A DNA stretch of 12,685 nucleotides from JBJXFY01 sp046155815 (GCA_046155815.1 JBJXFY010000032.1:1-12685); one strand, 5' to 3'; positions 1 to 7,210 are shown, counted from the stretch's first letter. Program-made: numbers and translations. The notes: generated from the sequence alone by a model not told the origin.

Positions 1-111
1 CCATCGCGCTCTGATTGCAATCCACTCGTCCCGCGGGCCGGGTCGGTGAGCTTGGGTCGCTAGGCGGCGCACATTTCTTTCCGCCCGAATCAGAGGCTCC
101 CAAGAACTGAC

Positions 112-522
112 ATGGTTTACGTCATCAAAGCCGAAATCCCGACCCCGACGGCCCGGACCTTTGTCTTCACGGCCCAGAAGACCATGTATGGTGGAAAGCG
201 GATCGCGGCCAGCGACACCGTCTTCGTGTTCGCCAGCGAGAACGAGGGCGGCGCCGGCCTGATCGCCCGGGGCATTGTGACTTCGGCCCAGGCCGGGCCG
301 AAGAAGCCGTCCCCGGACCGGCAGACCCCGACGGTCAGCATCGCCGTCAGGCGCACGGCCAAGGCGAATCGTCCGCTGGGCCGCGCCCAGCTCAGGCCGT
401 TTGCGAACTGGGGCGACGGCTGGCCGGAGACGGAGCTGAACTTCAAGTTCTACCGGCAGGCCACCAACAAGATCGCGGGCGTCTCCGGGGCGGCCGCCGC
501 CTTCCTCGAAGGGCATTTCTAG
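112..522 (+). CDS. Small PUA/EVE-like protein of unknown function
   Basis: Encodes 136 residues; function not known. The stretch around residues 30-56 (small polar turn, then VFVFASENEGGAGLIARG) resembles the barrel core of EVE/ASCH/PUA-like domains, which often bind modified bases or RNA. The C-terminal part (ETELNFKFYRQATNKIAG, residues 107-124) is the most distinctive segment and looks conserved; I recall similar short stand-alone proteins in other bacteria. There is no signal peptide or membrane segment, so it is probably cytosolic. The ATG is chosen because the protein begins directly with a predicted first strand (YVIKAEI). No ribosome binding site is visible. The next gene follows within 3 to 51 bp on the same strand, so they may be co-transcribed, although that neighbour is secreted and functionally unrelated. 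A real gene is likely; the fold is an inference. Confidence 0.75.
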   Translation: MVYVIKAEIPTPTARTFVFTAQKTMYGGKRIAASDTVFVFASENEGGAGLIARGIVTSAQAGPKKPSPDRQTPTVSIAVRRTAKANRPLGRAQLRPFANWGDGWPETELNFKFYRQATNKIAGVSGAAAAFLEGHF

Positions 523-573
523 CTCATGTCCGTGCGTCTCAGCCAACCGCAACGCCGCGCCGGCCTGCTCCAC

Positions 574-1881
574 ATGATCCGCCTCACCTTCCTGCTTGCC
601 GCTTTGTTCGCCGCCGCGTCCGCCGGGGCGCGGGACGCGGCGGCCTGGCTGCTCGACGGCCGCCGCCTGCGCGGCGCGCTGGAAACCGCCGCGCCGCACC
701 TCGTCCTCCGGTCCGCCGGCGGCGAACCCGTCACGCTGGCGTGGACGAACCTCGGCCGGCTGCAGCTCGCGGAGATGCCGCCCGCACCGGAGCGGCCGGC
801 GGCCTCCGAGGAGTCGTTTGCCGGCTGGGAGGCGCGCGGCGTGGGCGAGGGCGCCACCGGCCGCCACGAGGTGGAAGGCGCCCGCCTGCGGCTGCACGCG
901 ACGGGCGCGGGGCTGCGCGGCACGGACGACGCGGCGTGGTTCGTCCACCGCGTGCTCGAGGGCGACACGGAACTGTTCGCGCGGCTGGAGTCGTTCAGCG
1001 GCGGCACGACGAACGCGTTTGCCGGCCTGATGATCCGGGACAATCCGGGCGCGGCCACGGCCTTTGCGGCACTTGGGCTGCGGGGCGACGGCCGGATCGC
1101 GTGGCAGGTCCGCAACATGCCCGCCGCCACCGCCACCACGCTCACCAACGCGCCGGCCGCCGCGCCGGTGCTGCTGCGCCTCGCGCGGCAGGGCGCCACG
1201 GTGCGCGCCGCGTGGTCCGCCACGGGCACGAACTGGACCGCGCTGGGCGAGGTGCCCGTGAACCTCGGCGCGCGCAGCCGCGTGGGCTTCGTCGTGGCGG
1301 GCGGCGACGCCGCGACGCCCGCGGAGGCGGCGTTTGAGGCGCTGGCGCTGGGCGGCGGCCTGGCGGGCCTCGGCGGCGTCCACCCGCGGTTGGTTCTGCG
1401 CGACGGCTCGGTGCTCGTCGCGCCGGTCGAGGGCGCGGACGCCTCGGCGGTGCGGCTGGGCGGCGCGTGGGCCGGCACCGCGGTGTCCCTCGGCCGCATC
1501 GCGCGGATCGAGTACCAGCCTCTGCCGCCCGACCGGCAGGCGGATCTGGACCCCGCGCGGCCCGGCGCGCTGCTGGGCAGCGGCGATTTCCTCGAGGGCC
1601 GCCTGCGCCGCGCGGACTCCAGCACGGCCACGGTGGACTCGCTGGTGTTTGGCCCGCGACGGCTGAAGTCGGGCGCGGAACTGATCTTGGTGCAGGTGGC
1701 TGCGCCGGAACCTGCGCCCGGCGCCTTCACCGTCACCACCGGCGACGGCTCGGAGCTGCACGCGGACGCGCTCGAGGTGCGCGGTGACCGGCTGCGCGTG
1801 GAGGGGGCGGGGGTGGGCGAACTGCAAGTGCCGCTCGCGCGCGTGACCGGCCTCCGGCGCAACGCCGGCACGGAACGGTAG
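574..1881 (+). CDS. Secreted beta-rich protein with LamG/DUF1349-like domain and repeated modules
   Basis: Encodes 435 residues from the ATG at 574, with a typical signal peptide (MIRLTFLLAALFAAASAGA, cleavage near residue 19-20). An in-frame ATG at 526 would add 16 residues ahead of the same hydrophobic core and has a distant AAGGG; I prefer 574 because it gives a normal short n-region. Residues about 82-258 look like a concanavalin-A/DUF1349-type beta sandwich (AFAGLMIRDNPGA, then GLRGDGRIAWQVR, then the RVGFVVAGGD strand), a fold usually linked to carbohydrate binding. Around it lie four short similar modules, near residues 25-66, 272-316, 334-376 and 384-429, with a DGxxLxGxL start and an end resembling VPLxRVxxL. 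No catalytic residues can be named. Likely periplasmic or surface-exposed; function unknown. It converges on the prolyl isomerase gene. Confidence 0.8.
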   Translation: MIRLTFLLAALFAAASAGARDAAAWLLDGRRLRGALETAAPHLVLRSAGGEPVTLAWTNLGRLQLAEMPPAPERPAASEESFAGWEARGVGEGATGRHEVEGARLRLHATGAGLRGTDDAAWFVHRVLEGDTELFARLESFSGGTTNAFAGLMIRDNPGAATAFAALGLRGDGRIAWQVRNMPAATATTLTNAPAAAPVLLRLARQGATVRAAWSATGTNWTALGEVPVNLGARSRVGFVVAGGDAATPAEAAFEALALGGGLAGLGGVHPRLVLRDGSVLVAPVEGADASAVRLGGAWAGTAVSLGRIARIEYQPLPPDRQADLDPARPGALLGSGDFLEGRLRRADSSTATVDSLVFGPRRLKSGAELILVQVAAPEPAPGAFTVTTGDGSELHADALEVRGDRLRVEGAGVGELQVPLARVTGLRRNAGTER

Positions 1882-1902
1882 GGCGTCGTGACCGCGACGC
1901 CC
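1881..1902. terminator. GC-rich stem-loop between convergent genes
   Basis: A perfect 8-bp inverted repeat (GGGCGTCG at 1881-1888, CGACGCCC at 1895-1902) with a 6-base loop. Its first base is the last base of the upstream stop codon, and it fills most of the 36-bp gap between two convergent genes, where a bidirectional terminator would be expected. There is no T-tract on either side, so intrinsic termination is uncertain; it may only protect mRNA 3' ends. Confidence 0.4.
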
Positions 1903-1917
1903 TGCCGCACGCGGGAG

Positions 1918-2544
1918 CTACTTCACCGAGTCCGCCGGCACGAGCTGGATGCTCTCGATGACGATGCGCTCGGAGGGCTTGCTGTTCTCGCCGCCCGCGC
2001 CGCGGGTGACGGGCGAGCCGGCGATCTTGTCGAGCACGTCGAGGCCCTTGATGAGTTCGCCGAAGGCGGTGTACTGCCGGTCGAGGAACGAGGCGTCGCC
2101 GTGGACGAGAAAGAACTGGCTGCCGGCGGAGTTCGGGTCGCTCGAGCGGGCCATCGAGATGACGCCCTTCTGGTGGGGCTTGGCGTTGAACTCGGCCTTG
2201 ATCTGGTAGCCGGGGCCGCCGGTTCCGAAGCGCGCGGCATTCGCGGGATCCTTGGTGAGCGGGTCGCCACCCTGGATCATGAAGCCCTTGATGATGCGGT
2301 GGAAGGCGGTGCCGTCGTAAAAGTTCGTCCGGGCGAGCTTCTTGAAGTTCTCGACGGTGCCCGGCGCGAGGTCGGGCCAGAATTTCAGGACCATCTCGCC
2401 GTAGGAGGTCTTGATGACGGCGACTTCGTTGGTGGAGCTCACGGGTGGGGGGGCGGGGACGGGTTTGGGTTGGGCTTCCTGTGCACGGGTCGCAAGTGAT
2501 GCGGCCAGCGCGAACGGCAGCAGCAGGGCGAGAAGGCGGTGCAT
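1918..2544 (-). CDS. Secreted cyclophilin-type peptidyl-prolyl cis-trans isomerase
   Basis: Encodes 208 residues. It catalyses cis-trans isomerisation of Xaa-Pro bonds and, being exported, probably helps fold periplasmic proteins. Residues 1-21 form a signal peptide (MHRLLALLLPFALAASLA core), followed by a Pro/Ala-rich linker to about residue 35. The cyclophilin domain spans about 40-203: AVIKTSYGEMVLKF first strand, FHRIIKGFMIQGGDP at 81-95 with catalytic Arg83, GVISMARSSDPNSAGSQFF at 127-145, and FGELIKGLDVLDKI at 161-174. The Trp that binds cyclosporin in human CypA is replaced near DRQYTAFGE, as in many bacterial members. The ATG at 2544 is chosen because the signal peptide begins there; the open frame continues far upstream but that part is not protein-like. 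It diverges from the DUF1802 gene. Confidence 0.95.
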   Translation of the reverse strand: MHRLLALLLPFALAASLATRAQEAQPKPVPAPPPVSSTNEVAVIKTSYGEMVLKFWPDLAPGTVENFKKLARTNFYDGTAFHRIIKGFMIQGGDPLTKDPANAARFGTGGPGYQIKAEFNAKPHQKGVISMARSSDPNSAGSQFFLVHGDASFLDRQYTAFGELIKGLDVLDKIAGSPVTRGAGGENSKPSERIVIESIQLVPADSVK

Positions 2545-2652
2545 GGCGGGCGGAAGCTGCAAAACGCGCCCGGCGATGTCACGGGCATTTTCACGGCGCC
2601 GGGGCGCCACATCCGGCGTGCGGTTTTCCGCGGCCTCGTCCAGCCTGCCGCC

Positions 2653-3225
2653 GTGCAGGCCGCTTTCAAGGAATGGGTCGTGGTGGTGGACGCGCTGGGC
2701 CGCGGCGAACAGGCCGTGATCCTGCGCAAGGGCGGCCTCCACGAAGGGGGCGGCGGGTTCCGGCCGGAGCATCGGGAGTTCCTGCTGTTTCCCACGCGCT
2801 TCCACCAGCAGCGTGACGCCGTCGTGCCCGCCGCCCAGGCGCGGTATGACGAATTGGCGGGGGACTTCCCGCCGGAGGACCGGGTGCGGATCGGGTTCTT
2901 CGCCGAGGTCGCGGCGGTGCGGCGTGTCACGTCGCTGGCCGCCGCGCTCGCGCTGCGGGGGCGGCACGTCTGGCGGGACGAGGTGATCGCGGAGCGGTTC
3001 GCGTGGGGCCGCGAGGAATCGCTCTGGGCGCTGGGGGTGCGCGTGTTCCGCCTGCCCGCGGCCGTCGAGCTGCCGCTGCGGCCGGAATACGGCGGCTGCC
3101 GCTCCTGGCTCACGCTGGCCGACGACGTGCCCACGGCCGGCGCGCGGCCGGTGCTGGCGCACACGGTGTTTGCCGACCGGCTCCGCGAGCTCGAGGCGCT
3201 GCTGCCGGCGGAACCGTCCGCATGA
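2653..3225 (+). CDS. DUF1802 family protein
   Basis: Encodes 190 residues from a GTG at 2653. The sequence matches DUF1802, a family of unknown function: an AFKEWVVVVDALGRGEQ start, VILRKGGLHEG (residues 22-32), then EFLLFPTRFHQQRDAVVP (42-59) and a C-terminal part with EYGGCRSW (145-152). It has no signal peptide or membrane segment, so it is probably cytosolic. The start is uncertain: the frame stays open to a GTG at 2539, but that would overlap the divergent isomerase start by 6 bp and add 38 residues unlike the family, whereas 2653 begins right at the conserved domain and leaves 108 bp for divergent promoters. The stop overlaps the maf start (ATGA), implying translational coupling, so it may share a housekeeping or nucleotide-related role; that is only an inference from position. 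Confidence 0.85.
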   Translation: MQAAFKEWVVVVDALGRGEQAVILRKGGLHEGGGGFRPEHREFLLFPTRFHQQRDAVVPAAQARYDELAGDFPPEDRVRIGFFAEVAAVRRVTSLAAALALRGRHVWRDEVIAERFAWGREESLWALGVRVFRLPAAVELPLRPEYGGCRSWLTLADDVPTAGARPVLAHTVFADRLRELEALLPAEPSA

Positions 3226-3812
3226 AGACGCGCCTTGAACGCCTGCCGCCGCTGGTGCTCGCCTCGGCCTCGCCCCGGCGTGCGGAACTGCTGCGGCAGG
3301 CGGGCGTGACGTTCCGCGTCGAGGTGTCCGGCGTGCCCGAGCCGGCGGCGGGGTGCTTCACGCCGCGCGAGCTGTGCATGGCCAACGCCAGCCGCAAGGC
3401 CAACGCCGTGGCCGAGCGCTTTCCGGCGCACGTGGTGCTGGGCGCGGACACGGAGGTGGCGCTCGGCCGGCGGGTCTTCGGCAAGCCGCGGGACCGTGCG
3501 GAGGCGGCGGATTTCCTCGCGGCGCTGGCAGGCCGGGCGCACGAGGTCATCACGGGCGTGGCGCTGGTGCAGCGGCGGCCGGCGGTGCTGCGCGCGTTCA
3601 CGGTGGTCACACGGGTGAAGTTCCTGCCGCTCGGCGCGGCGCAGATCGCGGACTACCTCGCGCGCATCGAGCCGTGCGACAAGGCCGGCGCCTACGCCGT
3701 CCAGGAGCACGGGGAGCTGATCGTGGAGGCCGTGGAAGGCTCGTTCAGCAACGTCGTCGGACTGCCCGTCGAGCGCGTGCTGGCGGAGCTCGAGCAATGG
3801 CCGGCGCGCTGA
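3222..3812 (+). CDS. maf: Maf family nucleotide pyrophosphatase, YhdE type (dTTP/UTP)
   Basis: Encodes 196 residues, the usual length for Maf proteins (about 190-210). Maf enzymes hydrolyse non-canonical or excess nucleoside triphosphates to monophosphate plus pyrophosphate in the cytosol; the YhdE branch acts on dTTP, UTP and modified pyrimidine nucleotides. Visible signatures are LVLASASPRRAELL (11-24) with the phosphate-binding Ser/Arg residues, SRKA with a conserved Lys (59), the catalytic LGADTEV loop (73-79, Asp76), GKPRDRAEA (87-95), HEVITGVAL (107-115), DKAGAYAVQ (153-161) and EGSFSNVVGLP (172-182). The GADT plus AYAVQ combination favours YhdE over the 7-methyl-GTP (YceF) branch. The ATG overlaps the DUF1802 stop by 4 bp. 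A hairpin follows immediately after the stop codon. Family assignment is firm; substrate preference is inferred. Confidence 0.95.
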   Translation: MKTRLERLPPLVLASASPRRAELLRQAGVTFRVEVSGVPEPAAGCFTPRELCMANASRKANAVAERFPAHVVLGADTEVALGRRVFGKPRDRAEAADFLAALAGRAHEVITGVALVQRRPAVLRAFTVVTRVKFLPLGAAQIADYLARIEPCDKAGAYAVQEHGELIVEAVEGSFSNVVGLPVERVLAELEQWPAR

Positions 3813-3818
3813 GGCCCC

Positions 3819-3844
3819 GTGGCGGCGACCGGCGCCGCCGCCAC
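3819..3844 (+). terminator. Candidate hairpin terminator after maf
   Basis: A perfect 9-bp inverted repeat (GTGGCGGCG at 3819-3827, CGCCGCCAC at 3836-3844) with an 8-base loop, starting 7 bases after the maf stop. No T-tract follows (the next bases are AATCCCCTGG), so it could instead be an mRNA-stabilising hairpin. It separates maf from the DUF1080 gene, arguing for separate transcripts. Confidence 0.35.
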
Positions 3845-3915
3845 AATCCCCTGGCCGCCTGACGCAAAAAACCTCGCCACGCGCGCGGCGGGTGCGTTGA
3901 CTTGGGGCACGTTCC

Positions 3916-5232
3916 ATGAGCCTTCCGATCCGCCTCCTCGCCGCCGCGGTTGCGGCCTCCGTCTCGCTGTCCGCCGCCGCGGCCACGCCGCCGCCGGGCT
4001 TCACGCCGATCTTCAACGGCCGCGACCTCGCGGGCTGGTGGGGCCTCGGCACCGAGGACCCCGCCAAGTGGAAGGCGCTGCCGCCAGACGAACTGGCGAA
4101 GAAGCAGGCCGCCAGCCTCGTGGACATCCGCAAGCACTGGCGCGTGGAGGGCGGCGAGCTGATCAACGACGGCGAGGGCCTCTACCTCACCACGGAGAAG
4201 GACTACGGCGACTTCGAGCTGACCCTCGACTACCGCACCGTTCCGCAGGCCGATTCCGGCATCTACCTTCGCGGCATCCCGCAGGTGCAGATCTGGGACA
4301 CCACGAAGGCCGGCGGCAAGTGGGGCGGCGACCTCGGCGCGGAGCTGGGCTCCGGCGGCCTTTGGAACAACGGCAAGTTCAATCCCGGCCGCAACCCGAT
4401 CACCCACGCCGACAAGGCGCTCGGCGAGTGGAACAGCTTCCGCATCCGCATGATCGGCGAGCGCGTCACGATCCATCTGAACGACCGCCTCGTCGTGGAC
4501 CACGCGCGGCTGGAGAACTACTTCGACCGGAAGTCGCCCGTGCCGCGCACCGGCCCGATCCAGCTCCAGACCCACGGCGGCGAGATCCGCTGGCGCAACG
4601 TCTTCCTCCGCGAGATTCCCGCCGCCGAGGCCAACGCCACCCTGCGTGCGATGGACCGCCGCGAGGGCTTCCAGCCGATCTTCAGCGGCACGGACCTCAA
4701 GGGCTGGAAGGGCCCCGTGGCCGACTACGACCTCGTGGACGGCGCGCTGCGGTGCAAGCCCGGCAAGGGCGGCACGATCTACCACGAGCAGGAGCTGGGC
4801 GACTTCACGGTGCTGCTCGAGTTCAAGGTGCCCCCCGGCGGCAACAACGGCCTCGCCATCCGCTACCCCGGCGAGGGCGACACCGCCTACGTCGGGATGT
4901 GCGAGCTGCAGGTGATGGACGACACGACCACGAAGTACGGGAAGCTCGATCCACGGCAGTTCCACGGCTCGGCCTACGGCATGGCGGCGTCGCACGTCGG
5001 CTTCCAGCGGCCGGTGGGCGAGTGGAACTACCAGCGCGTGACCGTCCGCGGGCCGCGCATCGAGGTGGAGCTGAACGGTGCGCGCATCCTGGACACCGAC
5101 CTGTCGAAGGTGACGGAGTTCATGGCCGGCACGCCGCATCCGGGGAAGGACCGGACCAAGGGCTACTTCGGTTTCGCCGGGCACAACGACCCGGTGGAGT
5201 TCCGGCAGGTGGACGTGCGGCCCTTGAACTGA
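3916..5232 (+). CDS. Secreted tandem DUF1080 protein (3-keto-glycoside-processing family)
   Basis: Encodes 438 residues. A signal peptide occupies residues 1 to about 23 (MSLPIRLLAAAVAASVSLSA). Two DUF1080 (3-keto-disaccharide hydrolase/lyase, LamG-like) domains follow. Domain 1, about 28-233: GFTPIFNGRDLAGW, GDFELTLDYR, ADSGIYLRG, VQIWD, GEWNSFRI, GPIQLQTHGGEIRWRNV. Domain 2, about 251-436: GFQPIFSGTDLKGW, GDFTVLLEFK, NNGLAIRYPGEGD, LQVMDD, GEWNYQRV and a GYFGFAGHNDPVEFR ending. Each motif occurs once per domain in the same order, showing internal duplication. Characterised relatives act on glycosides oxidised at C3, cleaving by hydrolysis or beta-elimination. The protein is probably periplasmic. 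It lies in one block with a TIM-barrel and a Gfo/Idh/MocA gene, the partners expected for that chemistry. Whether both domains are active cannot be told from sequence. Confidence 0.92.
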   Translation: MSLPIRLLAAAVAASVSLSAAAATPPPGFTPIFNGRDLAGWWGLGTEDPAKWKALPPDELAKKQAASLVDIRKHWRVEGGELINDGEGLYLTTEKDYGDFELTLDYRTVPQADSGIYLRGIPQVQIWDTTKAGGKWGGDLGAELGSGGLWNNGKFNPGRNPITHADKALGEWNSFRIRMIGERVTIHLNDRLVVDHARLENYFDRKSPVPRTGPIQLQTHGGEIRWRNVFLREIPAAEANATLRAMDRREGFQPIFSGTDLKGWKGPVADYDLVDGALRCKPGKGGTIYHEQELGDFTVLLEFKVPPGGNNGLAIRYPGEGDTAYVGMCELQVMDDTTTKYGKLDPRQFHGSAYGMAASHVGFQRPVGEWNYQRVTVRGPRIEVELNGARILDTDLSKVTEFMAGTPHPGKDRTKGYFGFAGHNDPVEFRQVDVRPLN

Positions 5233-5273
5233 AGCCAAGGCCGGGCACCGCGCTCCGCGCGCGCCGGCGGCCG

Positions 5274-5978
5274 TCAGTCCAGGCCCAAGTCCTGCACGAG
5301 GCGCGCGTCCTCGCGGTACTTCGTCTCGCAGCCGAGCGCGTTGCAGACGATCTCGCGTACGCGGAGCGCGGTTCGCTCGCGGGTCCACGGCGCGGGCGCG
5401 GCCAGCGCGGCCGGATCGTGCGCCACCAGCCAACGGGCCAGGTCGCCGACGCTCCGCACGGCCGGCGGCAGCGCGGTGCGGGGCAGGGGAAGGCAGCGGT
5501 AGGCAACGACGGCGGTGGCCACGGCGGCGAAAACACCCAGCCACAAGCCCGTGGAGATTCCCTGTCCGAAGCCTGCTGAAGCGACCATCGTCACCGTCAT
5601 CCAGGCGGCCAGGCTCAAGCCGGTGATGCAGGAATGTACCCAGCCGGGCACTGTCAGTTCCGGCCAGGCCGTGGCACCGACTTTTTGCCGGAATTCAGAC
5701 CACCTCGCCGGCATCGGCCCCGGCTCCAACCATGTCGCCAGCGCCGTCCCGGGTCTGACTTGGTCGCGCGTGGCCAGATGCCCCTCCACCATCGCCCGCC
5801 GCACCAGCAGGAATGCCCGGCGGCTGAGGCAGGTGGGCTCGAACGTGATGGCCAGCTTGCGTCCGACCAGCTCGATCAGGTCGCGCGGCGTGAACACGCG
5901 CTCCGCCTCGGCATCGGTGATCTTGATGCCGAACGCCTGCTCCGTCTCCATCACCATTTCCACGCCGTCCAGGCCCAT
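5274..5978 (-). CDS. Membrane protein with swapped acyl-carrier-protein halves at its two ends
   Basis: Encodes 234 residues. Residues 1-42 (MGLDGVEMVMETEQAFGIKI, then DAEAERVFTPRDLIELV) match the second half of an acyl carrier protein, beginning at the DSL-type loop. Residues about 199-234 (REIVCNALG, then REDARLVQDLGLD and stop) match the first half and end at that same loop. The order is thus permuted, and the phosphopantetheine Ser is absent: Gly follows MGLD and a stop follows DLGLD. Two likely membrane helices lie at about 114-135 and 144-163; between the N-terminal half and helix 1 is a basic soluble segment. With both helices crossing, the two ACP halves fall on the same side, probably the cytoplasm. 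The gene starts 29 bp after the TIM-barrel stop, so the two are probably co-transcribed. Function unknown; a scaffold or acyl-enzyme partner in envelope lipid metabolism is only a guess. Confidence 0.8.
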   Translation of the reverse strand: MGLDGVEMVMETEQAFGIKITDAEAERVFTPRDLIELVGRKLAITFEPTCLSRRAFLLVRRAMVEGHLATRDQVRPGTALATWLEPGPMPARWSEFRQKVGATAWPELTVPGWVHSCITGLSLAAWMTVTMVASAGFGQGISTGLWLGVFAAVATAVVAYRCLPLPRTALPPAVRSVGDLARWLVAHDPAALAAPAPWTRERTALRVREIVCNALGCETKYREDARLVQDLGLD

Positions 5979-6007
5979 GACTGACTCACTTGGGTTGCAG
6001 GTTGGAG

Positions 6008-6850
6008 TTACCAGGTGACTTCCCTGAGATACTTCAAGCTCTGCGGAATCTGCTCTGGGGCGATGGCGGCCTCGTCCTCGATGAAGTAGTGCTTCACGCC
6101 CGTCTCGGCGGCGGCCTTGAGGATGGCCGGCCAGTCAAGCTGGCCCTGGCCGAGCGGCACGTCATTGTTCGGGTCCGTGCCGCCCGAGAGCGATCCCCGT
6201 TCGACGCCCTTCTTCAGGTCCTTGAGGTGCATCGAGACCCAGCGGCCGGGGTACTTCCGCAGCCACGCGGCCGGATCGTGGCCGGGGAAGAACACCCAGG
6301 TCGTGTCCATCTGGAAGGCCACCTTCTTCGGGTCGGTTTCCTTGATCAGCAGGTCCATCAGGTAGCCGTCACCGTGCCGGTGGAATTCATACCCGTGGCA
6401 ATGGTAGAAGAACTGGATGCCGGCCTTCTCGCACGCCTCGCCGGCCCTGGTGAAGACGGCGACGGCGTCGCGCGCGGCGGCCTCGCTGAAGGGTGCCTGG
6501 TGGTTGATCCACGCGGTGCCGGCGTACTTGAGGCCGAGCGCCTGGGCCTCCTTCACCACCGCCTCCGGCTCGTTCTTCCAGCGGTCGTAGCTGAAGTGCC
6601 CGCTGACCGGGTTCAGTCCCGCGGCCAGCAGCATCTCACGGAATTTTTCCGGCGGCAGGTTGTACGTGCCGGCCAACTCGACGTCGCTGACACCAAGGCT
6701 CTTCGTCAGTTCGAGAGCCTTGGGGACGTTCTGCGTGAACTGTCCGCGCAGGGAATACAGCTGCAGGCCGGCCGGCGCGGTGAACGAGCCGGCGGAGGCG
6801 GAGAGCGAAGCGGAGGCAACGACGGCGGCGAGGAGGAGGTGAAGTTTCAT
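6008..6850 (-). CDS. Exported sugar isomerase/epimerase-like TIM-barrel protein
   Basis: Encodes 280 residues. The signal peptide is residues 1 to about 20 (MKLHLLLAAVVASASLSASA). The rest is a xylose-isomerase-like/AP-endonuclease-2 TIM barrel: GLQLYSLR in strand 1, VSDVELAG in strand 2, NPVSGHFSYDR (80-90), FFYHCHGYEF (147-156), FQMDTTWVF (179-187), WVSMHLKDL (204-212) and YFIEDEAA (255-262). Likely divalent-metal ligands are Glu155, Asp182, His208 and Glu258; Lys210 in the HLKD motif is typical. Relatives isomerise, epimerise or hydrate sugars and keto-sugars. Export to the periplasm together with a DUF1080 and a Gfo/Idh/MocA protein suggests work on 3-keto sugar intermediates. The ATG at 6850 is chosen because the signal peptide begins there; the frame extends 19 codons upstream without protein-like features. 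Confidence 0.92.
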   Translation of the reverse strand: MKLHLLLAAVVASASLSASAGSFTAPAGLQLYSLRGQFTQNVPKALELTKSLGVSDVELAGTYNLPPEKFREMLLAAGLNPVSGHFSYDRWKNEPEAVVKEAQALGLKYAGTAWINHQAPFSEAAARDAVAVFTRAGEACEKAGIQFFYHCHGYEFHRHGDGYLMDLLIKETDPKKVAFQMDTTWVFFPGHDPAAWLRKYPGRWVSMHLKDLKKGVERGSLSGGTDPNNDVPLGQGQLDWPAILKAAAETGVKHYFIEDEAAIAPEQIPQSLKYLREVTW

Positions 6851-6861
6851 GGATACGGGGC

Positions 6862-6892
6862 GAATAAGGGGAGCGTGCACCCGGCGTGGCAA
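6862..6892 (-). promoter_or_regulatory. Weak sigma70-like promoter for the TIM-barrel gene
   Basis: On the minus strand TTGCCA (6892-6887) is followed after 19 bases by TTATTC (6867-6862), 11 bases before the start codon. The spacer is longer than the optimal 17 and the -10 match is partial, so this is a tentative call. It would imply a very short or absent leader, which fits the missing ribosome binding site. Confidence 0.2.
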
Positions 6893-7210
6893 CCGGAAAA
6901 ACGGCACGATGCACGCCGGCGGCCCGCACCCCGCACCGCGCGGACGCCCGGCCTGCGACCACGACGCCCGCTCCCAGCGGACCGCCCCGAGGCCACCGCG
7001 GGCGGGCCTTCCGCCGACGGGCAGGTTCGCTGCGGGGTGACTCGCCGGTGGCCACCGCCGCGCCGTCGATTCGCGGGTTCGACGAGGCGCATCGGCAGGA
7101 CGCGGGCGGCCTGCGGCGCGTGGTCGTCCCGGTCAATGAAGCGGCCCGGGTGTTCCGGCAGCGCCGGCCGTGACGCCGGACCCCGAAACGAAGTCCCGGC
7201 CGCTTCCTGT

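Noticed and set aside
1..63. Possible tRNA tail (TTGCAATCC) or the end of an upstream gene
   Set aside because: There are no pairing T-stem or acceptor bases for a tRNA, and the short frame ending at 63 gives no recognisable C-terminus.
519..1910. Minus-strand open frame (463 codons) opposite the secreted beta-rich protein
   Set aside because: Ser/Arg/Pro-rich with no domain; the plus strand has a proper signal peptide and beta-domain pattern.
3897..3902. TTGACT as a -35 box for the DUF1080 gene
   Set aside because: It lies only about 14 bases before the start codon, leaving no room for a -10 box and transcription start.
3745..5544. Long minus-strand open frame (599 codons) opposite the DUF1080 gene
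   Set aside because: Low-complexity Arg/Ala/Val/His composition and overlap with strongly conserved tandem DUF1080 coding sequence show it is a GC-rich shadow.
7049..7173. Small plus-strand gene of about 41 residues upstream of the oxidoreductase
   Set aside because: GTG start only, no ribosome binding site, Arg-rich GC-driven composition and no recognised motif.
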